A program made the position numbers and the translations under genes. The notes under the pieces were generated by a model. That model saw nothing but the letters and a program-made list of their open reading frames with translations. It was not told the DNA's origin and made no database searches. From MGIIb-O2 sp002494975 (lineage in GTDB: Archaea; Thermoplasmatota; Poseidoniia; Poseidoniales; Thalassarchaeaceae), in assembly GCA_028355015.1 (NCBI GenBank), contig JAOMRN010000001.1, forward strand, positions 186,001 to 250,000: a stretch of 64,000 nt of DNA, read 5' to 3'. Below are positions 31,761 through 41,714 of the stretch, piece by piece. Within the stretch, counting starts at the first letter, position 1. The number at the start of each line of letters is the position of its first letter.

Positions 31761-32063
31761 ATGTATGAGTTCGAAATTTCTAACTGGGATGAACTTAGTA
31801 TTTATTTTTCTAAAGTATTCAATAATCTTGGCAATATTTCAATTGATGAAAAATATCTTACTTTCTCATCATTTCCTGAAGATGTTAAGACAGAATTGAT
31901 AATACATAGAACTGGTCAACTCGTAGCTAATATGCCACTACATGGTGTTGATACATTTATTCAAATTATAAGGATAGATAAAAAAATGGAAATTGTTGAA
32001 TTGATAGGACCGAATATCGAATATCAATATAGGATACCTCCACAGTTACTTCTCAGAAGATAA
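31761..32063 (+). CDS. Hypothetical protein, 100 aa
   Basis: Small soluble protein of unknown family, start ATG 31761, beginning MYEFEISNWDELSIYFSKVF. The mix of a helix and several beta strands (ELIIHRTGQLVANMP, TFIQIIRIDKKMEIVELI) suggests a small alpha/beta fold. It sits 37 bases after the tRNA. A perfect 13-nt palindrome (31745-31757) lies 3 bases before its start codon. Confidence 0.6.
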   Translation: MYEFEISNWDELSIYFSKVFNNLGNISIDEKYLTFSSFPEDVKTELIIHRTGQLVANMPLHGVDTFIQIIRIDKKMEIVELIGPNIEYQYRIPPQLLLRR

Positions 32064-32131
32064 TAGTCAACTAACTCTCAATAGCAGTTTATTACCGAGG
32101 GATTCAAGCATACTACTACTCAGCATTACCC

Positions 32132-33403
32132 ATGGCCGATGAGCAAGCAGACAGCTCATCAGTTTCTAGAGTCGGTAGAATTCTAGATTCTATTGATTCC
32201 TTTTCAAAGAATTTTGAATATTCAGACGAACCCCAAAATCTCATATTGGAAAATAATCGTACTATTGAAGATAAAATCCCTGAGCCAGTTAATGATGAAG
32301 CAGAACCGGTAATAATCAATCCTAAATCTTCAACTGTAGTTGATAATAATACTCTTGACGAAAAATCAGCGGAATTAATTGAACTTTTTGAAAGAATAGT
32401 AAGATTTTCAGGTTCTAAATTAAAGTCTTTAGTATTCAATATTCAATACTTAATTCCTGCTCTTGTTATCTTCCAATCTGCCTTTTGGCTTGCATATCTT
32501 TCAGAGGATTCGATATCAAATGGATTTATTTCCACTCTAGTCGGTGAATTTGGGGATGTGGGGGTAGTTCTTCTTCGTTTCTTTTCAATATTAGGGGGAT
32601 TGGTCGCTTATTCTTTGTTCTCAAGTTTCGATTCACAGCAATCATTTGATACCTTTTCATTACATTCAACTCTTGTCGATTTGATTTTTATCCTGCTAAT
32701 ATTCTCTTCAATTCTCTATCTAAGGAAGAAATTTGAGTCGCTATACCTTCTATTTTTCATCTATGTTCTCTCATTTATTAACCGGTTTTTAGAAGTAAAT
32801 GATTCATCATATGATTGGTTAGTGATGTTTTTGGTTATTCTAATCTCTATGTTTTTATTATCAATAGTTTCAATTCCATTGACTAGAAATAAAATTATCA
32901 GAGACAGAAAAGAATCTAGAATCGACCTTTCAGTTCTGAAAAAGACATCTTTGCTTACAGAAGACTCATATCGTAAACCCAATGTTGGCATATCAGGTAG
33001 TTCCATGGACCAAGCACCAGTAACCAAGCCACGTAGGCCCTCAAGGCGATCAGAATACGAACTTTATGAATGGGTATTATTATTGGCCAATTTGATACTA
33101 TGGCCAGCAGTATTTTTCATATCTATAATATTAGGTTCAGGTGTTGAGATGTATGGTAACTCGTATAATATGGACGAAAATTACCTTATGTTAATGGGTC
33201 CACTATTCCTTACTCTGTTCTTTTTCGGAATATTATTTAAAATGGATAAAAACGCTAGAGATGGAAGTCTTTATGCTGCTGAAAAACAGTCTTATCTAGA
33301 AGAAATGGACAAGTATCTCAAAGCAAGAACTGCATATCTCGAATTAGTCACTCTACAAGCTGAGACTAAGAAACAAGAGATAGTGAGTTCTTCAGAGGAA
33401 TAA
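32132..33403 (+). CDS. Polytopic membrane protein of unknown function, 423 aa
   Basis: An acidic, Ser/Asn-rich cytoplasmic N-terminus of about 95 residues is followed by five or six hydrophobic segments (about 105-255). A basic linker with a Pro/Arg-rich stretch (VTKPRRPSRRSEYELYEW) comes next, then two more TMs (about 310-375) and a charged C-terminal helix. No family recognised. It is the first gene of a tightly spaced operon with a DUF805-CPBP protein (4 bases later) and a trypsin-like protease. Confidence 0.65.
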   Translation: MADEQADSSSVSRVGRILDSIDSFSKNFEYSDEPQNLILENNRTIEDKIPEPVNDEAEPVIINPKSSTVVDNNTLDEKSAELIELFERIVRFSGSKLKSLVFNIQYLIPALVIFQSAFWLAYLSEDSISNGFISTLVGEFGDVGVVLLRFFSILGGLVAYSLFSSFDSQQSFDTFSLHSTLVDLIFILLIFSSILYLRKKFESLYLLFFIYVLSFINRFLEVNDSSYDWLVMFLVILISMFLLSIVSIPLTRNKIIRDRKESRIDLSVLKKTSLLTEDSYRKPNVGISGSSMDQAPVTKPRRPSRRSEYELYEWVLLLANLILWPAVFFISIILGSGVEMYGNSYNMDENYLMLMGPLFLTLFFFGILFKMDKNARDGSLYAAEKQSYLEEMDKYLKARTAYLELVTLQAETKKQEIVSSSEE

Positions 33404-33407
33404 TTAC

Positions 33408-35024
33408 GTGAGCAAATCCAATCAAGAATTAGGGCCATTTGGAAGGTCATTCATTGGAGATTTTCCAACCGTAGGGTCACTTTCCTTGTTAGCAGTTTCT
33501 TTTCTTTTGAGTGCATTACTTTCTCTAGGTAATTTGATTCCTTTCCTTATTTTATTTATCTTTTCTAGTTCCCTGACAGTATTATTTTCCTACAATTTTA
33601 TAGAACCCCACTTTAATTCAAAGTCTATAATTAATGGAATAGGTAGAATGAACAAAACAAGTTTTTCTTTAGAGTCCATTAAAGGAAGTTTTATTTCAGG
33701 TTCTGAAAGACCCAAAGAAATAATTTCATTTAAGGATGCGATTAGAAGTTTCTTTAAAAATTGGGCCAATCTTCGAGGAAGAGCGTCCCGATCCGAATAT
33801 AATTGGATACTTCTTTTGAATATTCTAATTGAAATTCCAATAATATTGATAGGAGTATTTATCGGATTATTAGTGTCCTTATCTACTGAATCTAATTCAT
33901 TTATTACCCTATTTCTGGGTTCCTTAGTGCTGTTTCTATCTCTTATTCTGATATTATTAGGCTTAGCCCTATTAATTCCAAGCATCACCCTCACCATTAG
34001 AAGAATTCACGACATAGGGTATTCTGGATGGTATCTTCTTCTGTTGGCAATATTCATTTTAATATTTTATCATTTTAATATTTATCTTTACTTAATTTTC
34101 TCTATCCCAGTCAGTCTTTGGATGATACTATCTTCTGGAGAAAACATAGCAAATAAATATGGCCCAATCCCCTCTAATAAATTAAATATCGATGGGACTA
34201 ATTTTTCATCAAATGACGTTTGGGATTTATCTGGATTGAGTTTTTCTGGAATATTCCATAATGACGTGAAATTTCAAGAAACAAGATTTGATGGAGTGTT
34301 AAACAGAAAAGGTCCAGTGATAGGTAATTGGCAATCAGAAACCAAATTTAAGACGTTACTGAAAATAGGTGTAATCTTCTTCACCAACTACGCTGCACTA
34401 TTTATGGCGGCTGTTTTTCCAATAATTTTTGTACTTCTTTTTGATATCAGTTTTGATACCTATGTTATCGTGTGGTTTACATTTCAGTGGTTATTACAAA
34501 TTCTAATAATTTTAATTATACTTTATTTTGAAGATAAATTTAGTTATATCAGAGTTTTATTCACTGCCCCTAGTTTTAAACAATCAGCAATCCTAATACC
34601 TATAATAACGATTATTAATTTTATTTTGGTTATGATTTATTTATTTTTATATTCATCTATTTCTGCTCCTCCAACTGATTTAGGTTTGGACGAAATTGGA
34701 GAATCTACCTCTGGTATAGTCGTATTATTTATTGCACTGGCAATTACTGCCCCATTATTGGAAGAGATATTATTTAGAGGGTATATTTTAGATAAAATAA
34801 GAAATTTATACTCCGATAATACTGCAATTATTGGTACAGGTATTCTATTTGGATTGATGCATTGGCAAATATTCGCGCCCTTTTCTTTCGCTCAAGTTGG
34901 TTCAGCAACAATTGCTGGTTTTCTTTATGCATGGCTTAGGATAAAAACAGGTAGTATATGGCCTAGTATCATCTGTCATTCATTGTGGAATAGTACTGTG
35001 TTTTTCATAGGGTTCATATTGTGA
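33408..35024 (+). CDS. DUF805-CPBP intramembrane protease fusion
   Basis: A 538-aa membrane protein with three parts. It has two N-terminal TMs (about 15-65). A DUF805 domain spans about 105-260 with the family start SFFKNWANLRGRASRSEYNW and the signature ITLTIRRIHDIGYSGW. A CPBP/Abi (CAAX-processing-like) metalloprotease domain spans about 310-535. The CPBP motifs are intact: EE at 452-453 in PLLEEILFRGYI, His485 in FGLMHWQ and His524 in ICHSLWN. GTG start. It lies between the 32132 membrane protein and a trypsin-like protease, probably in one transcript. The substrate is unknown; bacterial CPBP proteins act in peptide maturation and immunity. Confidence 0.85.
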   Translation: MSKSNQELGPFGRSFIGDFPTVGSLSLLAVSFLLSALLSLGNLIPFLILFIFSSSLTVLFSYNFIEPHFNSKSIINGIGRMNKTSFSLESIKGSFISGSERPKEIISFKDAIRSFFKNWANLRGRASRSEYNWILLLNILIEIPIILIGVFIGLLVSLSTESNSFITLFLGSLVLFLSLILILLGLALLIPSITLTIRRIHDIGYSGWYLLLLAIFILIFYHFNIYLYLIFSIPVSLWMILSSGENIANKYGPIPSNKLNIDGTNFSSNDVWDLSGLSFSGIFHNDVKFQETRFDGVLNRKGPVIGNWQSETKFKTLLKIGVIFFTNYAALFMAAVFPIIFVLLFDISFDTYVIVWFTFQWLLQILIILIILYFEDKFSYIRVLFTAPSFKQSAILIPIITIINFILVMIYLFLYSSISAPPTDLGLDEIGESTSGIVVLFIALAITAPLLEEILFRGYILDKIRNLYSDNTAIIGTGILFGLMHWQIFAPFSFAQVGSATIAGFLYAWLRIKTGSIWPSIICHSLWNSTVFFIGFIL

Positions 35025-35036
35025 GTTTAGGGAGGG

Positions 35037-36233
35037 ATGATCATTAATTCAGAATGGGGAATTGAAGGTATTGATTTTGCTGCAGACTTCGAGTATTCTG
35101 ATAAAAGAAGCTTCAAGAAAGGTTTTGTTTTCACTGCAATTGGCTCAGTATTTTTTGCCATAATTTTAGTTTCTTTATTGATATTTTCCAGTCTTTTGGG
35201 GGTAGTTTCGGAAGTAATTTCAGATTGGGAAGGATATTATGAAATAACGGACTTTTCTGATAATGAAGAATTTGGATATAGGTTAGATGTCAATTCGAAT
35301 GATTACATTAATTTGGCAGCAAATAAATATCCATATAGTGATTTAAATTTATATCCTGATTTTTCGTCCACAGTTTATATCGAGGGTGAAATTAGTTCAG
35401 ATAGAGGTTGGTTTACTGGAGGTAGTGGTGTGATAATATCGAAATATTGGATTTTGACAGCAGCCCATGTGGTGCAAGATCTGATGATTTCAGAAACTCA
35501 TGTGTACACTGGCGAAGATTATGAAAACTATGATAATATTCGTTCTGTTAAAGAAATTCATATCCATCCTGGTTGGGATAAGAATAATGATGATGAGAAT
35601 ATGTTTGATGGTGTAGATATAGCATTAATCAGATTATCATCGCCAATTAACACGATTACTCCGTCATTATGGGCAAACTCTGAAGGAATCGACGACCAAA
35701 TTCTTAGTCAACTGATTTATACTTCTGGTTTTGGAGACTATGATTCAGAATTTGCTAATTGTTCTGAAAGTTGCCTTGAAGATGGAGACGGTTTTTTCTC
35801 CCAAAAGAGAGCTTGGGCTAATACCTTAGATCGTATTAATGATGATTTAGTACCGCCCCAAAATTATCAAGGTAAAGATGACTGGAAAGGAGGTTTAGTT
35901 GCATATGATTTTGATAGCCCGAGTGAAACACATAATTCACTAAGTAAGAGCGCTGATGAATGGTCAAATAAGTATGGATATTTCCCTCATGCCGGCACTG
36001 GTTCCAGTAGTCCCGTTCCTCAGAAATTAGAGGGCATGTCGGTTCCTGGTGATTCAGGTGGCCCTACTTTCAGTTTAATAGATAATGAATGGTATGTTAT
36101 TGCTGTGACTAGTTTTGGTATGGGCGATACTGGTGACTATGGTGAAGTATCGTTTGATACCAGAGTATCTGTTCATTCTGATTGGATTTGTTCTATATCA
36201 GATTCCGGTACTATAAGAATAGATGGATGTTAA
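35037..36233 (+). CDS. Membrane-anchored trypsin-like serine protease
   Basis: A 398-aa protein with one N-terminal TM (about 30-58, type II orientation), then an extracytoplasmic chymotrypsin-fold domain. The catalytic triad is complete: His144 in ILTAAHVV, Asp194 in VDIALIRL and Ser340 in VPGDSGGPTF. Cys pairs are present (CSESC and a C-terminal pair), suggesting disulfides. GGGAGG lies immediately before the ATG. It follows the CPBP fusion by 12 bases. The TAA overlaps the stop of the convergent lipoprotein gene by 4 bases. Confidence 0.9.
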   Translation: MIINSEWGIEGIDFAADFEYSDKRSFKKGFVFTAIGSVFFAIILVSLLIFSSLLGVVSEVISDWEGYYEITDFSDNEEFGYRLDVNSNDYINLAANKYPYSDLNLYPDFSSTVYIEGEISSDRGWFTGGSGVIISKYWILTAAHVVQDLMISETHVYTGEDYENYDNIRSVKEIHIHPGWDKNNDDENMFDGVDIALIRLSSPINTITPSLWANSEGIDDQILSQLIYTSGFGDYDSEFANCSESCLEDGDGFFSQKRAWANTLDRINDDLVPPQNYQGKDDWKGGLVAYDFDSPSETHNSLSKSADEWSNKYGYFPHAGTGSSSPVPQKLEGMSVPGDSGGPTFSLIDNEWYVIAVTSFGMGDTGDYGEVSFDTRVSVHSDWICSISDSGTIRIDGC

Positions 36234-38242
36234 CTACAGTCGCCATCACATGCATCTAATATTTGTCCTTTCAAAAGAAACCCGAAAGCAATTTCAGCAG
36301 GTTCCGTAGGTGTCCATAAATACCCATGAGCGCCATTCCCTGGTCCGAAGATATTTTCTTCAGGTGCTGTATAATTTCCGTTAAAATACACAGCTACTGA
36401 TGCAGATACATCCCCTTCAACCCATATTGATGTTTCAAGTGGATGATAAACTGAACTATTCATAATCAATGCACCTGAACTTCGAACCATTCTATCTGCA
36501 GATAAAACAGGGACTACTTGGTCTCCCATTGAATTCAAAGCAACAAATTGATGTTCATGTAATCCTAAATGTTCGCTATTGAGATATGCTGAATATACGT
36601 CAGGGTCTACAATGTCCCATAATTGCTGAATTACAGCAGACATAATCACGGCTCTATCCATTTGATTATCATATGATATGTCTAGGGAAAATGCATAATA
36701 TAATCCTTCTACTGCTCCGGACCTTTCAGCAATCAAGGTGTATGGGCCTCCGCCTGCGAATAATGCTCCTCGCTCAATATCCGGAGATAATGCCATCACT
36801 GGGATTCCTACTATCCCTCCTAGGGAATAACCTCCCCAGTGAATCTCATCTGTATTTACAATCTTGACATCTGAATCATAGAATTCAGTTAAGTTCGAGC
36901 AAGCATCAGAAAATGTTCTTGCTAATACTACATGATTGATCATTCCCTGTTCTAAACTTGCAGAGTGATGAGTAAAATAATTAGGATCTAACAATGCAAA
37001 AGAAATAGGATCATAGTCAACGCTGGTGAATCCTGTAATATCTGTTGTAAGCATCACAGTTTGGTATGTATGAGCCCATCCTCTAGGACCTCCATCACTT
37101 TGTCCCAAGAAGCCATGCCCCCAGATTGTAATAGGCATATTTTCAGTACTGTCTTCAATATTTGGAATAATCATTGTGAATGGTACTTCTCGATTTTCTA
37201 CGAAGACAGGCATACGATTCTCATCTCTCTCAATCAATGTAGGAGTATATTCTGAAACGGTATATTGAGGTGCAGTAAATGTACCTGTTATTCTTCTCAA
37301 AGTGAGATTATCATCTCCATAATTTTCATCGACGGAATCTATGGTACAACCAATACCACCTCCAATTCTCTCTAATGCATCATCTCTCATATGTATTGTT
37401 GGGCCCAATGCAGATTCTGCTGAGTTAGTAGTAAAACTCCAAATTGCTTGTATTCCTGATTTTTCAACATTCTTTTCTTCTATGAAATAGTCAATTAGAA
37501 GAGAGATATCTCCTCTTCTATCTTCAATATCTAATGAGTCAGTAGCATTTCCATTCATTATTGCGCTAAGTGCTTGTGAAGGCTCAATTAATTCACCTAA
37601 TTCATCACTTAAACCGTGTACTAAAACACCATATTCAGTATTGAATTCTAAATGTTTAATTGTTCTTATATGTAGTATTACATCCTCTCCCTCTTCAGCC
37701 CTAGCATCTAATTCAACCCAGTGTTCAACAAGATCTCCTGTATCCATATTCACTAGCATTGTTTGATGCCCTGAATTCATACTTAGTGCGATATTATTCT
37801 GACTTGCAAGTATATCTATTATTGGAATTGATGAAAAGGCGGTCATTATTTGAGTAGATGTACTAAATCCATCCATTTGATTGATTAGTGGTATTTCTAT
37901 GACTGACTTTGATCCTGACCCTGGTAAACTGTTAGCAGCATAATTGATCCTTTTTCCTGTAATAGTAGTAGAATCATCTAGCAAAAAAGCATTGGATGGA
38001 AATGGCAACATACAATGAATCGGATTGATATTGTCGCACCCATTTGAGTGAGGGACAGTCAATACTTCATTTTCTCCATTATCGAGTGTATCATCTATGC
38101 AACTGTTATCTAATTCACAATCAGGTATTGGCATATTATCTTCGATTTCTTCTGTTGTTTCATTCGATGCTTCAGTACACCCTGAGAGTAACATTGATGT
38201 CACTATTAATATCGCTATAAGAGTTCTTTTAGTGGCATTCAT
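36230..38242 (-). CDS. Secreted lipoprotein with alpha/beta-hydrolase (lipase-like) domain
   Basis: A 670-aa exported protein. The signal peptide MNATKRTLIAILIVTSMLLS ends in lipobox LLSGC. An acidic linker with paired Cys follows, then a segment with CMLPFPSNAFLLDD and QMDGFSTSTQI that matches the N-terminal region of large bacterial lipase-like proteins. The hydrolase core has a GGYSLGG nucleophile elbow (Gly-x-Ser-x-Gly), about residue 470, and TIWGHGFLGQSDGG for an oxyanion-hole-like segment. ATG 38242 is chosen because GAGG sits five bases upstream. It follows the Rieske gene on the same strand. Likely an ester or lipid hydrolase at the cell surface. Confidence 0.75.
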   Translation of the reverse strand: MNATKRTLIAILIVTSMLLSGCTEASNETTEEIEDNMPIPDCELDNSCIDDTLDNGENEVLTVPHSNGCDNINPIHCMLPFPSNAFLLDDSTTITGKRINYAANSLPGSGSKSVIEIPLINQMDGFSTSTQIMTAFSSIPIIDILASQNNIALSMNSGHQTMLVNMDTGDLVEHWVELDARAEEGEDVILHIRTIKHLEFNTEYGVLVHGLSDELGELIEPSQALSAIMNGNATDSLDIEDRRGDISLLIDYFIEEKNVEKSGIQAIWSFTTNSAESALGPTIHMRDDALERIGGGIGCTIDSVDENYGDDNLTLRRITGTFTAPQYTVSEYTPTLIERDENRMPVFVENREVPFTMIIPNIEDSTENMPITIWGHGFLGQSDGGPRGWAHTYQTVMLTTDITGFTSVDYDPISFALLDPNYFTHHSASLEQGMINHVVLARTFSDACSNLTEFYDSDVKIVNTDEIHWGGYSLGGIVGIPVMALSPDIERGALFAGGGPYTLIAERSGAVEGLYYAFSLDISYDNQMDRAVIMSAVIQQLWDIVDPDVYSAYLNSEHLGLHEHQFVALNSMGDQVVPVLSADRMVRSSGALIMNSSVYHPLETSIWVEGDVSASVAVYFNGNYTAPEENIFGPGNGAHGYLWTPTEPAEIAFGFLLKGQILDACDGDCS

Positions 38243-38265
38243 CATTTCCTCGAAACGGTTCAGCA

Positions 38266-39342
38266 CTAAAAATCATTGTCTGAAGAGTTAGTTAATATCC
38301 GGTGGAAATGATGGACTCCTTTTTCTTTAGATGGTGAATATCTTCCTCTTTCATAAGATTTCGAAGAAACTCCTCTTTGTGTAGCTTCAACAATCTCTTG
38401 GTCTTCTGCTTCTACTTTATCTAAATCTCCTCCAGCGCCTTTTCCGAGCATTGATTTTTCACCTACAAAGCCATGATAAACTATTCTTGTTCTATCGACA
38501 GAGATTGGACTCACAACATTTACTGATAGACCCCATGGATAAAAGTTTAACATCAAACCAGGATATATCCAATAATAGTAAGCAGCTATTTTTTTCCCAA
38601 AGTCAGGTGATGATTCTGGTAAATCGAAACATGCCTCTCCTTCGTTAGCAATACCTATTTGCAAAACACCTCCTTCGAATAATTCTGTGCTATATGAGTC
38701 ATAATCAAGCACACTGTGTAAGTCTCCATGCACAAATGGAATATGAAAACCTTCGAGATAATTATCTACGTAAAGTGCCCAATTAGCATTAATGTCATAA
38801 GACCTATGCCTTGATTCATCATATTCAAAAGATTCAATATTCATCCACCCAATTCTATTTTGCATTTCATTTATTACAGCATCATAAAATTGTTCTCCAC
38901 CTAAGAATATTATTCCATTCCATTTTTTAATATTGAACTCTCTTAGATTATCAGAGTCGGTGGGGAAGTTTTCGACATCTGTAAATTCTGGCATATTCCT
39001 CATGCACCCATCTAATCCAAATGTCCTCCCATGATATCCACATTTGAGAGACTTCAGATCACAAGGCTTTGTAGCAATTAGCATACCTCTGTGCGTACAT
39101 ACATTTGATAGACATCTTATCTGTTCATCTTTAGTTAATATTAATGCTTCTCCGAGAATATTTTCTAATTGAGGTAAAGGTATGATACTATTCTCATTAA
39201 GTTGACTTACATGTGCTGCAAAGTGAAATGAATTAGAAAGTCTAGAGAGAATATCTGAAAATAGGGATTCTTCTGTGTAGTATCTTGATGGTAAAGTATG
39301 TGCTTTACAAATATCAGAATCTATGATAGGCGCAGCAACCAT
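38266..39342 (-). CDS. Rieske-type aromatic ring-hydroxylating oxygenase, large subunit
   Basis: A 358-aa non-haem iron oxygenase. The Rieske [2Fe-2S] domain has CTHRG and, 16 residues on, CGYHG, giving the Cys2His2 ligand set (about 82-105). The catalytic domain has the bridging Asp and the facial triad start in NWALYVDNYLEGFHIPFVH. The length is close to RHO alpha subunits with choline- or carnitine-oxygenase similarity. No ferredoxin or reductase gene is beside it. The lipoprotein hydrolase follows at once. Substrate unknown. Confidence 0.87.
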   Translation of the reverse strand: MVAAPIIDSDICKAHTLPSRYYTEESLFSDILSRLSNSFHFAAHVSQLNENSIIPLPQLENILGEALILTKDEQIRCLSNVCTHRGMLIATKPCDLKSLKCGYHGRTFGLDGCMRNMPEFTDVENFPTDSDNLREFNIKKWNGIIFLGGEQFYDAVINEMQNRIGWMNIESFEYDESRHRSYDINANWALYVDNYLEGFHIPFVHGDLHSVLDYDSYSTELFEGGVLQIGIANEGEACFDLPESSPDFGKKIAAYYYWIYPGLMLNFYPWGLSVNVVSPISVDRTRIVYHGFVGEKSMLGKGAGGDLDKVEAEDQEIVEATQRGVSSKSYERGRYSPSKEKGVHHFHRILTNSSDNDF

Positions 39343-39377
39343 TGTGTTGACTCAGATGAATCCGTATTCAGTTATTT

Positions 39378-40229
39378 TCATGTGGAGGCATCGAATTTCT
39401 GAATTTTCGATCTCCAATTTACATAAGCAAATGAGGGAATAGACCACAGAATTATTGAACCTATCCAAGCTATTGCAGAACCGACTATCAAACCATATTC
39501 AATCATTGACCACATCGCTATAATTGAGTATGCAGCAACTGACGCGCCTCCCATCATCATGGGGCCTGCTGCGCCTAGAGGAACCGACGGTCCTTGAGCA
39601 ATCCATAATGCTACCATACTTGTAAGAAATATTGCAGGGAATACTGATGCTAGACCTGCAATTAGAGGCATTCCTAATCCTGAAATTATAACTGCAACAC
39701 CTATAGCAGTGGCAGCTACAAAACCTCTGGAAACAAGGATTTTCTTACTGACTTGATTATTTCCTTTTGGTGCAGGTTTCAGATTCCAGCACATAATAGC
39801 TCCAAGTGTTCCAACCAATACAAATCCTGTAATTGCTATTTGATAGGCAGAGTAATTTTTATCGATAGCTAAATCTACTGTTTTAATTGCGAATATACCT
39901 GTACTCGTCCATACTAATAGTGAGCATATACTGGTTACAATGAGCCTTTTATTTGAGTTCCATGTTTTCGGTAGTTTACTAGGTAGAATCGCCCAAGTTG
40001 AAAGAAATATTGCATTGATTAACATTCCTGCCGGAACTATCGCCAGACTAAGAATCAATGAATCATCTCCACCTTCTGATCCCATTCCTATAGCAGCAGG
40101 AATAATTGTAGTTGGTATAGTTCCTAGAATTCCTCCCAAAACCCCTCCATATTTCTCAATAAGTACGGTTACAGTTGTCGCAACAACTCCTGCCATTACC
40201 GCTGCTAGCAAGGCGGTCTGCCCATCCAT
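39378..40229 (-). CDS. Polytopic membrane protein, possible transporter
   Basis: A 283-aa protein with about eight or nine hydrophobic helices and short loops. Gly-rich TM1-TM2 region GGVLGGILGTIPTTIIPAA, and a similar helix pair in the second half (GLASVFPAIFLTSMVALW), hint at an internal duplication as in small transporters. No charged motif identifies a substrate. It lies downstream of nothing on its strand and is divergent from gatD. Confidence 0.65.
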   Translation of the reverse strand: MDGQTALLAAVMAGVVATTVTVLIEKYGGVLGGILGTIPTTIIPAAIGMGSEGGDDSLILSLAIVPAGMLINAIFLSTWAILPSKLPKTWNSNKRLIVTSICSLLVWTSTGIFAIKTVDLAIDKNYSAYQIAITGFVLVGTLGAIMCWNLKPAPKGNNQVSKKILVSRGFVAATAIGVAVIISGLGMPLIAGLASVFPAIFLTSMVALWIAQGPSVPLGAAGPMMMGGASVAAYSIIAMWSMIEYGLIVGSAIAWIGSIILWSIPSFAYVNWRSKIQKFDAST

Positions 40230-40290
40230 GATGGCTCGTGATGATAACTAACCAAGAAGTCTTCAGCGAGTCTTCCAGAGCGTGTGTTTG

Positions 40291-41664
40291 ATGTGGTGGC
40301 AGTATTCCACAGCCATCGTGGTAGATTGGCCTGAGGCGGGAGCCGCTGTTCGTTTGGTAGTGAAGACTTGGGCTGGAGAGGCTTCACATGAGGGCCTTGC
40401 ATTGCCTCCAGCAGGGCCTAAATTAGTAACTATGAAGTTAGTAAATGGTTACAATATTTCTTATCCTGAAATCGTGGTTCAAAGTATTGAGATTCTTGAA
40501 TCAGTAGAAATTCATGAAGAAGAAAAAGTACCATTTATACCTCAAGACGAATCTCTACCTCTTGTTCATTTAATCCATACAGGAGGTACGATTGCATCAA
40601 AAGTTGATTATAATACAGGTGCAGTATCTGCCCGTTTCGAACCTGATGAATTATTAGATGCGGTTCCCGAACTCCGTTCAATTGCCCGAATTCATGTTGT
40701 GAAATTAGGTAATATGTGGTCTGATGATATTCGCCCACGTCATTGGAATCGTATGTTGAAGGCTACTGAGGAAGCGTTCTCAGAAGATGCAGTAGGAGTT
40801 GTCATTACTCATGGTACCGATACATTACATTACACCGCTGCAGCAATGTCTTACGGTTGGGCAGGCCAAGGTGGTAGACCCCCGGGAAGAATAGTTCTAA
40901 CAGGTTCTCAACGATCTCCTGACAGAGGTTCATCTGATGCTGCTGAGAATCTTATAGCGGCAGTTCATTGGGCCGCTAATGGGCCTAAACCTAGCGGTTA
41001 TGGCGACTCTTCAGTAGTTGTACTTCATGCAGATTCTTCCGATGGTCGTTGCGCAGTTCTCCCCGGTTGTGCTTCTCGTAAATATCATTCTTCAAGAAGA
41101 GGTGCTTTCAAATCTATAAATCAAAATCCCCTTGCTCATGTTCTTGTGAATAAGGGTTCAGCAACAATCGAATTATTTGAATCAAGGGCTCATGATGCTA
41201 GGATTGAAACAGAATCTCCGACTTATTTTGATGAGTCAATTCGTATTGCAGAATTTTCCGCTGGGCCTCACTTACATTCAGACTTAGTCCAGGCGGCAAT
41301 TGATTCAGGTTACGATGCTCTGTATTTCCATGGCACAGGTCTTGGGCATTTACCTATACAGGACCCTGAGGACGATAGTCCTGAAAACACCAAACTAAGA
41401 TTTACAGTAGAAGATTACTGTAAATCAGGGGGGGTAGCGGTGCTAACTACTCAAACGATTCATGGGCCAGTTCATTTGGATGTTTATTCCAAAGGGCGTA
41501 TTCAGCAAGAAATGGGGATAATAGGACATGGGTCACTTTGCCCTCCAAGTTCTGGTTTAGTCAAGTTACATCATCTTCTTTCAGTTGGTAATGGAAGTGA
41601 TTATGTGGCCTCAGGATGGGAACAAGATCTGTGCGGTGAAAATCCGTATGACTCTCAATCTTGA
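40291..41664 (+). CDS. gatD: Glu-tRNA(Gln) amidotransferase subunit D
   Basis: Asparaginase-like subunit of the archaeal GatDE complex, which converts Glu-tRNA(Gln) to Gln-tRNA(Gln) and supplies ammonia from glutamine. The N-terminal small beta domain has VTMKLVNGYNISY. The amidohydrolase part has the first Thr in LIHTGGTIASK, the second Thr-Asp in THGTDTLHYTAAAM, and TGSQRSPDRGSSDAAENL. GatD is exclusively archaeal. The ATG at 40291 is the likely start; a GTG three codons earlier is possible. The stop overlaps a TTG of the next frame, and the carboxyltransferase ATG is 50 bases on. Confidence 0.92.
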   Translation: MWWQYSTAIVVDWPEAGAAVRLVVKTWAGEASHEGLALPPAGPKLVTMKLVNGYNISYPEIVVQSIEILESVEIHEEEKVPFIPQDESLPLVHLIHTGGTIASKVDYNTGAVSARFEPDELLDAVPELRSIARIHVVKLGNMWSDDIRPRHWNRMLKATEEAFSEDAVGVVITHGTDTLHYTAAAMSYGWAGQGGRPPGRIVLTGSQRSPDRGSSDAAENLIAAVHWAANGPKPSGYGDSSVVVLHADSSDGRCAVLPGCASRKYHSSRRGAFKSINQNPLAHVLVNKGSATIELFESRAHDARIETESPTYFDESIRIAEFSAGPHLHSDLVQAAIDSGYDALYFHGTGLGHLPIQDPEDDSPENTKLRFTVEDYCKSGGVAVLTTQTIHGPVHLDVYSKGRIQQEMGIIGHGSLCPPSSGLVKLHHLLSVGNGSDYVASGWEQDLCGENPYDSQS

Positions 41665-41714
41665 TTAAAGTTCAAGCCGACTCTGTCAATAACCGTCTGT
41701 TAGTTCGGAACGTT

